From Flavobacterium subsaxonicum WB 4.1-42 = DSM 21790 (GTDB taxonomy: Bacteria > Bacteroidota > Bacteroidia > Flavobacteriales > Flavobacteriaceae): 64,000 bases of DNA. Positions 56,155 through 64,000 of this stretch are shown in pieces; positions within the stretch are counted from its first letter, which is position 1, and each line of letters starts with the position of its first letter. The position numbers and the translations under genes are program-made. The stretch is taken from positions 1-64,000 of the forward strand of contig NZ_AUGP01000029.1 of the NCBI RefSeq assembly GCF_000422725.1, in the 5' to 3' direction. The notes below the pieces were generated by a model, which worked only from the letters and a program-made list of their open reading frames with translations, did no database searches and had not been told where the DNA came from.

Positions 56155-57168
56155 ATGATGACACCCAACGATATCGAAACGGTAAAGCAATTACTGGCTT
56201 CGCCAAAAAAAATAGTTGTAATACCCCACCGCAATCCAGATGGAGATGCCATGGGCTCTACCCTTGGATTATACCACTTTTTACTGCTTAAAGGCCACCA
56301 GCCTGTTGTAATGGTTCCTAACGAGTTTCCTGATTTTTTAGCGTGGCTGCCCGCCAGCGAAACGGTTAAAATTTTTGAAAGGGATATAGAAACCTGCACT
56401 AAATTACTTAAGGAGGCCGAACTTGTTTTTACGCTGGACTTTAATGTATTAAGCCGCACCGGCGATTGCATGGAAGCCGTGCTTAAAAGCCTTACGGTTC
56501 CGTTTGTAATGATAGACCACCACCAAAAGCCAGATACCTACGCCACAGTAACCTTTAGCGATACCAGTTATGGCTCTACGTGCGAGATGATCTACCATTT
56601 TATACAGGGTCTGGGCGATAGCAACCTTTTAAATAAAACCATTGCAAGCTGCCTTTATACGGGTATTGTGACGGATTCAGGTTCGTTCCGCTATCAGTCT
56701 ACCACAGGCACCACGCACCGCATTGCGGCCGAGTTTATAGATCTTGGCATAGATAACAGCGCCATACACAGTTTGCTGTTTGATAACCATTCGCACAACC
56801 GCATACAAATTTTGGCAAGGGCTTTGCAGAACATGAAGGTGTTACCGGCTTATAAAACATCGTACAGCAGCCTTAGCCAGGAAGAGCTTAACAGCTTTGG
56901 CCACAGCAAAGGCGATACCGAAGGCATTGTTAACTATGGCCTTAGCATGAAAGACATTAATTTTACGGCCTTTTTTACCGAAAATAAAGACGAGGGCATT
57001 ATAAAAATATCGTTCCGCTCTAAAGGCGATTTTGATGTTAATGCTTATGCGCGCGAGCATTTTAGCGGTGGCGGGCATATTAATGCCGCCGGTGGTAAAA
57101 GTACGCTGTCTTTAGAGGCTACCATACAAAAATTTATTGCTACTTTAGCAACCACAAAAATTGACTGA
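56155..57168 (+). CDS. nrnA: DHH/DHHA1 phosphoesterase, NrnA-type oligoribonuclease/pAp phosphatase
   Basis: A 337-residue soluble enzyme that degrades nano-RNA and/or 3'-phosphoadenosine 5'-phosphate. DHH-domain motifs are HRNPDGDAMGST (D29, D31), FTLDFNV and MIDHHQKPD with DHH at 121-123, plus LYTGIVTDSGSFRY for the fourth metal motif. The DHHA1 domain carries the substrate-binding GGGHINAAGG near the C-terminus. The start could be either of two adjacent ATGs (56155, 56158). The gene runs into gldI, whose ATG is only 5 bp after its stop. Confidence 0.93.
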   Translation: MMTPNDIETVKQLLASPKKIVVIPHRNPDGDAMGSTLGLYHFLLLKGHQPVVMVPNEFPDFLAWLPASETVKIFERDIETCTKLLKEAELVFTLDFNVLSRTGDCMEAVLKSLTVPFVMIDHHQKPDTYATVTFSDTSYGSTCEMIYHFIQGLGDSNLLNKTIASCLYTGIVTDSGSFRYQSTTGTTHRIAAEFIDLGIDNSAIHSLLFDNHSHNRIQILARALQNMKVLPAYKTSYSSLSQEELNSFGHSKGDTEGIVNYGLSMKDINFTAFFTENKDEGIIKISFRSKGDFDVNAYAREHFSGGGHINAAGGKSTLSLEATIQKFIATLATTKID

Positions 57169-57172
57169 TACC

Positions 57173-57733
57173 ATGAAAAAGAGTATATTATTGACGTTTT
57201 TGCTTATGACGCTTGTAATTACAGGCTGCTCTAAGCCACAGGCGCGTATGCCAATATCGCACACGTCGGGCACGTTTATGAAAGAGTCTATTAAACGCAA
57301 TAAGAAACTTATAGCTAACGAGGAGTCGCAGATAGATTCGATCATAAAAAGCAACCCCGGTACTAAGTACCTGGCGTCTGACAAAGGCTACTGGTATTTT
57401 TATGAAAATGAGGTTACTGCCGATACCATTACCCCTAAACGTGGCGATGTTGCCTTTTTTGATTATGATGTAAAAGATATTAAAGGCAATATTATTTATA
57501 GCGAAACAGAGCTGCGACCGCAGGTGTACCTTGTAGATAAAGAAAACATAATGATGGGCTTGCGCGATGGCATAAAGCTTATGAACAAGGGCGAAAAAGT
57601 TACGTTCCTTTTCCCGTCGCACATGGGCTTTGGCTATCATGGCGACAATAAAAAAATTGGCATTAACCAACCGCTTGTTTGTACCGTTACCCTTAACGAT
57701 ATTAAACCGGAAAGCGTTTTAAAAGAGAATTAA
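57173..57733 (+). CDS. gldI: Gliding-motility lipoprotein with FKBP-type prolyl isomerase domain (GldI-like)
   Basis: A 186-residue lipoprotein from ATG 57173, with lipobox VITGC and lipidated C19. After a linker rich in charged helix (KESIKRNKKLIANEESQIDSIIKSNP) comes an FKBP-like domain: YWYFYENEV, GDVAFFDYDVKD, GLRDGIKLMNKGEKVTFLFPSHMGFGY, QPLVCTVTLNDI. GldI of Flavobacterium johnsoniae has this build and is needed for gliding, probably folding or stabilising other Gld/T9SS parts. An in-frame TTG at 57161 lies inside nrnA and would put residues in front of the signal peptide, so I reject it. Confidence 0.88.
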   Translation: MKKSILLTFLLMTLVITGCSKPQARMPISHTSGTFMKESIKRNKKLIANEESQIDSIIKSNPGTKYLASDKGYWYFYENEVTADTITPKRGDVAFFDYDVKDIKGNIIYSETELRPQVYLVDKENIMMGLRDGIKLMNKGEKVTFLFPSHMGFGYHGDNKKIGINQPLVCTVTLNDIKPESVLKEN

Positions 57734-57743
57734 TTTAATATAA

Positions 57744-58844
57744 ATGAAACCAATGACAAGTCTTTTTTTAAGCTTAGCAGCTTTTTTCTTTTCGTGCAAT
57801 AATACGGCCACTCCGCCCCCGGCGAACGTAAAACTTGAAGATGGCATTTATGCCGAAATGGAAACCAACAAAGGAAAAATCACCTTACAATTAGAATACA
57901 AAAAAACTCCGCTTACCGTAGCTAACTTTATTACCCTTGCCGAAGGCAAAAATGATATGGTTAGTGCCGAATATAAAGGAAAGCCTTTTTACAATGGCTT
58001 AAAATGGCACCGTGTTATTAAAGACTTTATGATACAGGGCGGCGACCCTAAAGGCGATGGTTCTGGCGGCCCGGGTTACAAATTTGCCGATGAATTTACA
58101 GATCTTAAGCATGATAACGGCGGTGTGCTAAGTATGGCTAATGCAGGCCCTACAACAAATGGCAGCCAGTTTTTTATTACTCATAAAGCTACCCCGCACC
58201 TTGATGGCAAACACACTGTATTTGGCCACGTTATAGAAGGTATGGATGTGGTTAATCTTATAGAACAGGGAGACGAGATTAAAACCGTTAAAATTGTTCG
58301 TGTAGGTAAAGAAGCTAAAAAATTTGATGCCCCTAAAGTATTTAAAGAGTACTATGAGAAAGCAGCAGCTGAGAAAAAGAAAGCCGAAGAAGCCTTAGCC
58401 AAAGCTAAGACAGATAAAGTTGCCTTTTTTGCCGAAGCTAAAGCAAGCGGTACTAAAACCCCATCTGGCCTTATATACAAAGTACTAACTAAAGGCCCTG
58501 GTGTTAAAGCAGCAGACGGTTCTACAGTAATGCTGGATTATTCTGGTTACCTGGAAGATGGTTTCTTATTCGATTCGAGCAAAGCAGACGTTGCTAAAGC
58601 TATGGGCAACTACATACCACAAAAAGATGCAGCAGGTGCTTATGTGCCAATTCCGTTTACTATTGGTACTAAAACAGGCATGATACCGGGCTTTATCGAG
58701 GGTATTGAGCAAATGAACCCGGGCGATAAAATTATTGTTTTCATTCCGTCTCACTTAGGTTACGGCGAAAAAGGTGCACCACGCGGAAAAATTCCGGGTA
58801 ACGCTGCCCTTGTATTCGAACTTGAAATGATGCCAGGCAAATAA
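57744..58844 (+). CDS. Exported cyclophilin-FKBP fusion prolyl isomerase (probable lipoprotein)
   Basis: A 366-residue protein with two different PPIase folds. A short signal peptide with a candidate lipidation site (AFFFSC, C18) is followed by a cyclophilin domain at about 35-200 ([67 protein letters not shown]). A Lys/Ala-rich helix links it at 205-230. The FKBP domain spans about 235-366 ([51 protein letters not shown]). It follows gldI by 10 bp, so two envelope-targeted prolyl isomerases are co-expressed. It is likely a periplasmic folding factor. Confidence 0.93.
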   Translation: MKPMTSLFLSLAAFFFSCNNTATPPPANVKLEDGIYAEMETNKGKITLQLEYKKTPLTVANFITLAEGKNDMVSAEYKGKPFYNGLKWHRVIKDFMIQGGDPKGDGSGGPGYKFADEFTDLKHDNGGVLSMANAGPTTNGSQFFITHKATPHLDGKHTVFGHVIEGMDVVNLIEQGDEIKTVKIVRVGKEAKKFDAPKVFKEYYEKAAAEKKKAEEALAKAKTDKVAFFAEAKASGTKTPSGLIYKVLTKGPGVKAADGSTVMLDYSGYLEDGFLFDSSKADVAKAMGNYIPQKDAAGAYVPIPFTIGTKTGMIPGFIEGIEQMNPGDKIIVFIPSHLGYGEKGAPRGKIPGNAALVFELEMMPGK

Positions 58845-58898
58845 TATTTCAGATTAGATTGTTAGATGTTTAGATTTTAAGATCTCCGACTAACCATA

Positions 58899-58934
58899 AA
58901 AAAAGGGATTCCAAAATTTTGGAATCCCTTTTTT
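58899..58934. terminator. Bidirectional terminator (perfect 18-bp palindrome half)
   Basis: AAAAAAGGGATTCCAAAA is followed directly by its reverse complement, with T-runs on both strands. It lies between the convergent isomerase gene and the 58995 gene. Confidence 0.88.
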
Positions 58935-58994
58935 ATGCTGTGACTTCAGGTTCAGAACGATCAAAAAACTTTAAACTTTAAACCTTAAACAAAT

Positions 58995-59426
58995 TTAAAA
59001 CTTCCACTCAAACTCGTCTTTGTTATTTATTGCAGCACCAATTTCCACACGAATAACTTCATTAAACTCCACACGGAAAATAATCCAGTTGGCTTCGTTA
59101 AAAAAGTGGTCTTCGCTATCAAAATTCTCAATCTCAAAAGATGATATAGCCGTACTGTTTAGGCTTGCCCTAAGGGTATCCCAGTTTTGACCTATTACCT
59201 TACCACCAAATAATTCAAGGTCAGGATGCGTGGCAATAATATATCCTAATTTTACATCTTCATCGGCATAAAAAGTAAGCCTTAATTTCTTGTCGTCGTA
59301 AAGGTAAATGGTGTTATCCTCATCGTCTTTAAAAACACGGTTAGGTTCGCCATAAAGCGCCTTAACGTCTTTCTCTTTCATACCAAACACCAGTTTGTCT
59401 ATCCCCGATTTTAAGTTTATTTTCAT
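58995..59426 (-). CDS. Small cytoplasmic protein of unknown function
   Basis: A 143-residue protein with no signal peptide or membrane segment. It starts MKINLKSGIDKLVFGMKEKDVKALYGEPN, a GMKExDVxxLYGEPN segment resembling the BamE/SmpA-type strand-helix motif. Acidic strands follow (YLYDDKKLRLTFYADEDVKLGYI) and the C-terminus reads EFEWKF. I do not recognise a family. It is a single gene, convergent with the isomerase operon. Confidence 0.7.
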   Translation of the reverse strand: MKINLKSGIDKLVFGMKEKDVKALYGEPNRVFKDDEDNTIYLYDDKKLRLTFYADEDVKLGYIIATHPDLELFGGKVIGQNWDTLRASLNSTAISSFEIENFDSEDHFFNEANWIIFRVEFNEVIRVEIGAAINNKDEFEWKF

Positions 59427-59600
59427 AGTTTTTATATAAAGTTTTGTTAAACCAAAGGTAGTACATTTTGGCTCAATCGCAGTAATGGTAAGGCCAAACA
59501 GTAGATAATTTTCAAGATTAGAAACTCTAATATGTTATTTACGAAACCGTTAACGCTTTACCCTCGTAACTTTAAATAATTAACAACTAAAATTTTTATC

Positions 59601-62270
59601 ATGAAAAAAACCTTTACTTTTTTAAAAGGTGTTGTGGTTTTATGTCTCGGGCTTGGGTTAGGCGCCAATGCTCAGACAATAACCGTTACCAACACCAACA
59701 ATAGCGGCGCAGGCTCTTTTAGGCAGGCCGTTATTGATGCCACTGCAGGATCTACAATTCTATTTAATGCATCTACAAATGGCACTGCCATTACCTTAAC
59801 ATCAGATATTACAATAGACAAAAACCTTACAATTAACGGTAACGGCAGCACCCAGACTACCTTTAGCGGCAACAGCACTACAAGAATATTGCAGGTTACC
59901 AATGCTACCAATGTTACTATTAATAATATAGCTTTTACCAATGGCTCGGCTACAGATAATGGCGGAGCCATTTTAGCATCTAACAGTACAGTGCTTATCA
60001 ACAATGCATCATTCAGCAACAATACTGCTGCGGGTGCAACCGCAGGAATGGGCGGTGGTGCTGTATATACTGTAGGCGGCACGGTTACAATTAACGAGTC
60101 TGATTTTACCAATAACGATGCTACCGGGGCAGCAGGCAGCGGCGGCGCTATATTAGCAGGCGTTGGCAGCACCCTTAACGTTAACGGTGGCGAATTTACC
60201 GGCAACACGGCTAACAGGGCCGGTGGTGCTATAGAAGGTAATTCAGGAGCAGGCACAACCATTACGTTAACTAATGTAACATTAAACGAAAACACTACCG
60301 GAGCTAACCCCGGCAATGGTGGCGGCCTGCACATTACAGGTGCCGGCAATACGGTTATTAATAACTGTACGGTTACAGATAACACAGCGGCTGCCGAAGG
60401 TGGCGGTTTGTGGAATGGCAGTGGCGCAATGACTATTCAGGGTACCGAAATTAGCGGTAATACCGCAAGTGGTGCAGCTGCCGATCAGGGTGGTGGCGGT
60501 ATTTACAACCTTAGCGGTACACTTACCATTAATGCCGATACCGAGATTACAGATAACACTGCCGATGGCACTGCGGGTAGCGGCGGCGGTATACTAAACG
60601 ATGTTGGCGGCACCCTTTCCATTACAGCCGCTGTAATAACCAATAATACCTCTAACCGTGCAGGCGGTGGTATAGAAGATAACTCAGGCGCAGCGGGCAG
60701 CGTTACGCTTACTAACGTAACCTTAAGCAATAATACTACTAATACATCGCCGGGTAATGGTGGTGGGCTACACGTTACAGGTGCCGGCACGGTTACCATT
60801 AATGGCGGTACTGTAAATGGCAATATGGCCGGTGCCGAAGGCGGTGGCCTTTGGAACGGAACCGGAACTATGAGTATTGACGGCACAACTATATCTGAAA
60901 ATACGGCAGCCGGTGCTGGTGCCGATCAGGGTGGTGGCGGTATTTACAACCTTAACGGCGGTACGCTTACAATAATTAATGCCACAATTAGCAATAACGA
61001 TGCTACCGGAACTTTAGGCAGCGGCGGCGGAATTCTTAACGATGTGGGTTCTCAGCTTAGCGTTACAGATACCGAAATTAGCGGTAACACGGCTATAAGG
61101 GCCGGCGGCGGTATAGAAGATAACAGCGGTACAAGCACAATTATTCTTAACAATGTAAACCTTACCGGCAACAGCGCTGTTGGCCCTCCGGGCAATGGTG
61201 GTGGCCTGCATATTACAGGTGGCGGCAGTGCTACAATTACCGGCGGTACGGTTAGCGGCAACTCGGCAAGGCAGGGCGGCGGTTTATGGAATGCCCTGGG
61301 CACCCTTACGGTTTCCAATGTTAGCATTACCGGCAATACAGCAAACGGAATTGCCGCTACCGATGGTGGTGGTGGTATTTACAATAATGGTGGTACGCTT
61401 TTAGTAAACAGCTCTACCCTATCGGCAAATACTACTACAGGCCTGTTGGGCAGGGGTGGCGGTATCCATGTAAATGGCGGTACGGCAACTGTTTTGGTTA
61501 GTACGGTTTCGGGCAATACGGCTCTTGCAAATGGTGGTGGTATCTACAACAATGGCACCCTTACGGTTAATGCCAATACTATTACTTTAAACTCGGCTAC
61601 AGTTAGCGGAGGCGGTATCTATAATAATATCGAAACTGGCGTGAACATTAAAAATACAATTGTTGCAGGTAACCTTGCTATTATTAGCGGCAGGGATTTA
61701 TTTAGCGATAACGGACTTATAACGTCTAACGGTTATAACCTTGTTGGGATGGATGACGCAGATGATTTTAACGATACAACCAACGACATAGTTGGCACAT
61801 TGCTAAGCCCTATTAATGCAGGCTTAACAGCACTTGCCGATAATGGCGGCGCTACCTTTACCCACGCCCTTACCTGCCCTAACATAGGTGCCGATATGGG
61901 CGACCCGGCAGATAACTTTAACGACCAGCTGGGTATGACGGTATTTAACAACCGCAGGGATATTGGCGCTTTTGAATCGCAAGAAAACTGTGCGGTTGCA
62001 GGCACCGAAGATTTTGCGGTTAACAGCAAAAGCCTTGTGTATCCTAACCCATCGCTTAACGGCCTGTTTAACTTACAACTAGCACAAAACCATGGTAACG
62101 ATGTTACTATATCTATTTACGATATTGCCACCGGTAAGCTTGTAAAATCGTTAAAAGCAGATGGCGTTACAACCGAAGTTGGTATGCAAAATGTTGCTAA
62201 TGGCACATATATTGTACAAATAACATCTGATAATGCTACCGAAACGCATAAGCTTATTTTAGGGAGGTAA
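59601..62270 (+). CDS. T9SS type A beta-helix surface protein with polymorphic-OMP-like repeats
   Basis: An 889-residue protein. After the signal peptide (to about residue 25, NAQ) it is a long right-handed parallel beta-helix of GG[AI]...N...SGNTA rungs (GGGIYNLSG, GGGLHITGAG, GGGLWNGSG), as in polymorphic outer-membrane proteins and adhesins. A larger unit of 146-147 residues occurs three times, marked by the GGGGIYN blocks at about 60481, 60922 and 61361. The C-terminal ~75 residues (SLVYPNPSLNGLFNLQL ... TISIYDIATGKLVKSL ... GTYIVQI ... HKLILGR) are a T9SS type A sorting domain. A probable adhesin or surface-structure protein. Confidence 0.93.
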   Translation: MKKTFTFLKGVVVLCLGLGLGANAQTITVTNTNNSGAGSFRQAVIDATAGSTILFNASTNGTAITLTSDITIDKNLTINGNGSTQTTFSGNSTTRILQVTNATNVTINNIAFTNGSATDNGGAILASNSTVLINNASFSNNTAAGATAGMGGGAVYTVGGTVTINESDFTNNDATGAAGSGGAILAGVGSTLNVNGGEFTGNTANRAGGAIEGNSGAGTTITLTNVTLNENTTGANPGNGGGLHITGAGNTVINNCTVTDNTAAAEGGGLWNGSGAMTIQGTEISGNTASGAAADQGGGGIYNLSGTLTINADTEITDNTADGTAGSGGGILNDVGGTLSITAAVITNNTSNRAGGGIEDNSGAAGSVTLTNVTLSNNTTNTSPGNGGGLHVTGAGTVTINGGTVNGNMAGAEGGGLWNGTGTMSIDGTTISENTAAGAGADQGGGGIYNLNGGTLTIINATISNNDATGTLGSGGGILNDVGSQLSVTDTEISGNTAIRAGGGIEDNSGTSTIILNNVNLTGNSAVGPPGNGGGLHITGGGSATITGGTVSGNSARQGGGLWNALGTLTVSNVSITGNTANGIAATDGGGGIYNNGGTLLVNSSTLSANTTTGLLGRGGGIHVNGGTATVLVSTVSGNTALANGGGIYNNGTLTVNANTITLNSATVSGGGIYNNIETGVNIKNTIVAGNLAIISGRDLFSDNGLITSNGYNLVGMDDADDFNDTTNDIVGTLLSPINAGLTALADNGGATFTHALTCPNIGADMGDPADNFNDQLGMTVFNNRRDIGAFESQENCAVAGTEDFAVNSKSLVYPNPSLNGLFNLQLAQNHGNDVTISIYDIATGKLVKSLKADGVTTEVGMQNVANGTYIVQITSDNATETHKLILGR

Positions 62271-62295
62271 ACTTATATTTTTCTGAGCATAATCT

Positions 62296-62327
62296 AAAAG
62301 AGGTTTCCGTAATGGAAACCTCTTTTT
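62296..62327 (+). terminator. Terminator after the beta-helix gene
   Basis: AAAAGAGGTTTCC (62296-62308) pairs with GGAAACCTCTTTT (62314-62326), with a 5-nt loop and a following T-run. Confidence 0.9.
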
Positions 62328-62357
62328 ATTTGGATTTGGATATGCATATAAAACAAT

Positions 62358-62455
62358 CTGACTTCTAAAATCTATTATCTCAAATCTATCATCTATTATC
62401 TGATTTCTATTATCTATTATCTCAAGTCTATCATCTATTATCTGATGTCTATTAA
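62358..62455. repeat. Array of 14 degenerate heptamers (CTATTAT/CTATCAT/CTGATTT)
   Basis: Fourteen consecutive 7-bp units, each beginning CT, run without interruption from 62358 to 62455. Within them a 21-bp higher-order unit CTATCAT-CTATTAT-CTGAttT alternates with CTATTAT-CTATTAT-CTCAAGT. The array ends on the stop codon of the DUF2071 gene (62452). Related heptamers occur at 50220-50240 and 50430-50485. Confidence 0.7.
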
Positions 62456-63198
62456 GATTTCTTCACCTTAATCTTCCCTCCCTGCTTTACTAAGATCTCT
62501 GAACCTTCGGCCAGGTAAACCGATACGGGCTTAGCATCCTGTAAAAAGGCAAAATCAGTCCCGTATACTATTTTAAAATCAACATTAACCTCATAATCCC
62601 TAATAGGGTAAATTTGCCATCGTGGGTGCGCAACTTCATATTCAGATGTCATGGTATCGCTAATTTTAGTGTATCCCCAAAAATGCTCGGTAATAAATTC
62701 CTCCTCGCTATCGGGTTTAATATCTACGGCGGTTTTATCTGCCACCACTTTAACGTTGTGCCACGGCCCTTTTTTCCAGCCGTATTCTACCGTAAGGGTA
62801 TCGTCCTGCTCAACCCACAAGTGACGGGTTTTAAGGGTCTCATAATTTTCGCGGTACAACAAATTAGCCACTAACGTAAGCGCCGGCCTGGGCACTATCT
62901 CTTTTATAAACACCACGCCCCTTTTATATTCCTCAGTCTCCTTATACTTTACATAAAAGCGAAGATTGATTTCTTCAAAATTAATATGAAACGGAATCTT
63001 CATCCGCAGCACCTTAGTATCTACAAACATAAAGCCCACCAGGCTAACGTAGCAGGTACCATTCCAAATGTCGAGTTCGGTTTCAAAAGGCAAATATTTT
63101 TTGAGAATATTGGGGTCAACAGCATAGTTAACCATAACCAGTTTGCGCCATTGGGCATCTAAAAAGATGCGTTTTTTTATAGGAAGGGGTTGTTGCAT
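62452..63198 (-). CDS. DUF2071 (YqjF-like) protein
   Basis: A 248-residue cytoplasmic protein with the DUF2071 layout: FLDAQWRKLVMVNYAVDPNILKKYLPFETELDIWNGTCYVSLVGFMF at the N-terminus, then NFEEINLRFYVKY, GVVFIKEIVPRPALTLVANLLYRENYETL, and FWGYTKISDTMTSEYEVAHPRWQIYP. The fold is related to acetoacetate decarboxylase-like proteins, but no activity is established for this group. It stands alone between two T9SS cargo genes. Its 3' end abuts the heptamer array. Confidence 0.88.
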   Translation of the reverse strand: MQQPLPIKKRIFLDAQWRKLVMVNYAVDPNILKKYLPFETELDIWNGTCYVSLVGFMFVDTKVLRMKIPFHINFEEINLRFYVKYKETEEYKRGVVFIKEIVPRPALTLVANLLYRENYETLKTRHLWVEQDDTLTVEYGWKKGPWHNVKVVADKTAVDIKPDSEEEFITEHFWGYTKISDTMTSEYEVAHPRWQIYPIRDYEVNVDFKIVYGTDFAFLQDAKPVSVYLAEGSEILVKQGGKIKVKKS

Positions 63199-63285
63199 AA
63201 AAGCGGTTATTACACAAAGTTACGCCAAGGAGGCACAAAGGTTAACAAAGAACTGATTTTATTTTTCCACAATCTAAAACTCTAA

Positions 63286-64000
63286 TTACTTCTTAACCAG
63301 CCTATAGCTATAATCAGGATAATTATCGAGCGTTATGGCATAGATGCCGGTTAGAAGGCTGCTAACGTTTATCTTATTCAGAATTTTAGGTAACGACCCG
63401 GATAGCGATTGTTTGCCTGCGGAATCGTAAAAGGTATATTGCAGGCCAATTAGGCTGGGGTCTATTTCTATAAAAACAACATCGCCGGCAGGATTGGGAT
63501 AAACGCGTATTTTATCGCGAATGCTATTTTGAGCCGTAAACAGCGGCATATTTTCCAGATAGTTATCTAAAAATGCCGAAAGGTTTATCTTATGAAGTTT
63601 TTGAGGCGTGTTTACAAAAGGCGGCTTTTTAAACTGCTCGTTAGTAAGATAATAATTGCCCCCGCCAGATGCTGCTATACCTTCTATCTGATGAAAATTA
63701 GCCGAGATGTTTACCTTTCGCTTGTTGCCGCTAAAAAAGTTGTTACCTGTAAAATCGTATAGCAGGTAAACAAAGGGCTGCAATAGGCTACTATAACCAC
63801 TTAACACTAGTATTTTTTTATCTTCTGAATACGTAGCACCCGTTATAAGCCCCTTTACATCATATATTCCTTTTAGTTGCGCCACATACGCTCCTGGAGT
63901 TTTAGGCAGCGAATACACACTTGTTTTTTCAGATAGCCATTGCTTGGTAAACAGGTAAATACTATCGTGTGTTACCACAAAAGCCTCGCAATCAAAATCG
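63286..64000 (-). CDS. T9SS type A sorting-domain protein (5' end outside window)
   Basis: The frame is open to the right edge (upstream codons read DFDCEAFVV...), so the N-terminus is missing; at least 237 residues are present. The visible part looks like the end of a beta-propeller (DCEAFVVTHDSIYLFTKQW, GAYVAQLKGIYDVKGLITGATYS, ILVLSGYSSLLQPFVYLLYDF, HQIEGIAASGGGNYYLTNEQF). The C-terminal ~75 residues are a type A sorting domain (RVYPNPAGDVVFIEID, YTFYDSAGKQSLSG, LLTGIYAITLD, YRLVKK). It is probably secreted or attached to the cell surface. Confidence 0.85.
   Translation of the reverse strand, partial: DFDCEAFVVTHDSIYLFTKQWLSEKTSVYSLPKTPGAYVAQLKGIYDVKGLITGATYSEDKKILVLSGYSSLLQPFVYLLYDFTGNNFFSGNKRKVNISANFHQIEGIAASGGGNYYLTNEQFKKPPFVNTPQKLHKINLSAFLDNYLENMPLFTAQNSIRDKIRVYPNPAGDVVFIEIDPSLIGLQYTFYDSAGKQSLSGSLPKILNKINVSSLLTGIYAITLDNYPDYSYRLVKK

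Noticed and set aside
58850..58890. Possible further heptamer run (GTTAGATGTTTAGATTTTAAG)
   Set aside because: Units are irregular (7-8 bp) and too few to separate from ordinary AT-rich spacer.
59672..60385. 237-codon open frame antisense to the beta-helix gene
   Set aside because: Val/Leu/Pro-rich translation produced by the repetitive GGTAAC/GGC codons of the real gene; no start signals or homology visible.

Overview
The window is a chromosomal segment of a Bacteroidota bacterium, most likely a Flavobacteriaceae member close to Flavobacterium. Supporting signs: cell-surface proteins with type IX secretion (T9SS) sorting domains of type A and type B, a GldI-like gliding lipoprotein, a single-chain SecDF, a TonB-dependent-receptor-like barrel, promoters with the Bacteroidota -7 element TAnnTTTG, AT-rich spacers, and many ATGA/TAATG gene overlaps. 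I see no rRNA, tRNA, CRISPR array, IS element or prophage. Gene density is high and most gaps carry a hairpin terminator.

Layout. 1-3317 (-): a giant repeat-containing exported protein, cut by the left edge. 3586-8011 (+): folE-cysS-yidD-lgt operon, a terminator, then a second lgt paralogue. 8124-9509 (-): exported unknown protein. 9510-9886: gene-free stretch with a structured element. 9887-11911 (-): exbB-exbD-tonB operon. 12061-15006 (-): secDF. 15146-19046 (-): gyrB, a small barrel-like gene and mdh, overlapping or closely spaced. 19195-22530 (-): TPR protein and asnB. 22774-24650 (+): a DPM1-like glycosyltransferase overlapping a GT-C-like membrane protein. 24651-24914: two 24-bp palindromes that are exact reverse complements of each other. 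24915-31934 (-): exported unknown, GreA/GreB-C-domain protein, then a long TPR protein with a plug-less TonB-receptor-like barrel.

32192-47012 is a cell-surface glycan locus. ftsE overlaps the first of several glycosyltransferases. Then come a zinc-ribbon methyltransferase, a WxcM/FdtA-like cupin, an MBOAT O-acyltransferase with an SGNH-like partner, a Wzx-type flippase, a FemAB/GNAT-like transferase, two tandem 490-residue membrane enzymes of the alkaline-phosphatase superfamily, and a kinase-like/methyltransferase fusion overlapping a 67-residue DPGTG membrane microprotein. The last four form the most interesting candidate for an undescribed envelope-modification module.

47157-64000: a T9SS type B surface protein, a putative repeat-bracketed element, a four-LysM protein, guaA, an NTR/TIMP-like protein, two tandem DUF4919-like proteins, an nrnA-gldI-cyclophilin/FKBP operon, a small unknown, a T9SS type A beta-helix protein with a 147-residue repeat, a DUF2071 protein, and a T9SS type A protein cut by the right edge. 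Housekeeping genes are thus interleaved with envelope biogenesis, gliding/T9SS and glycan-decoration genes. Coordinates are from reading the sequence; family names are from recognised motifs without database searches.
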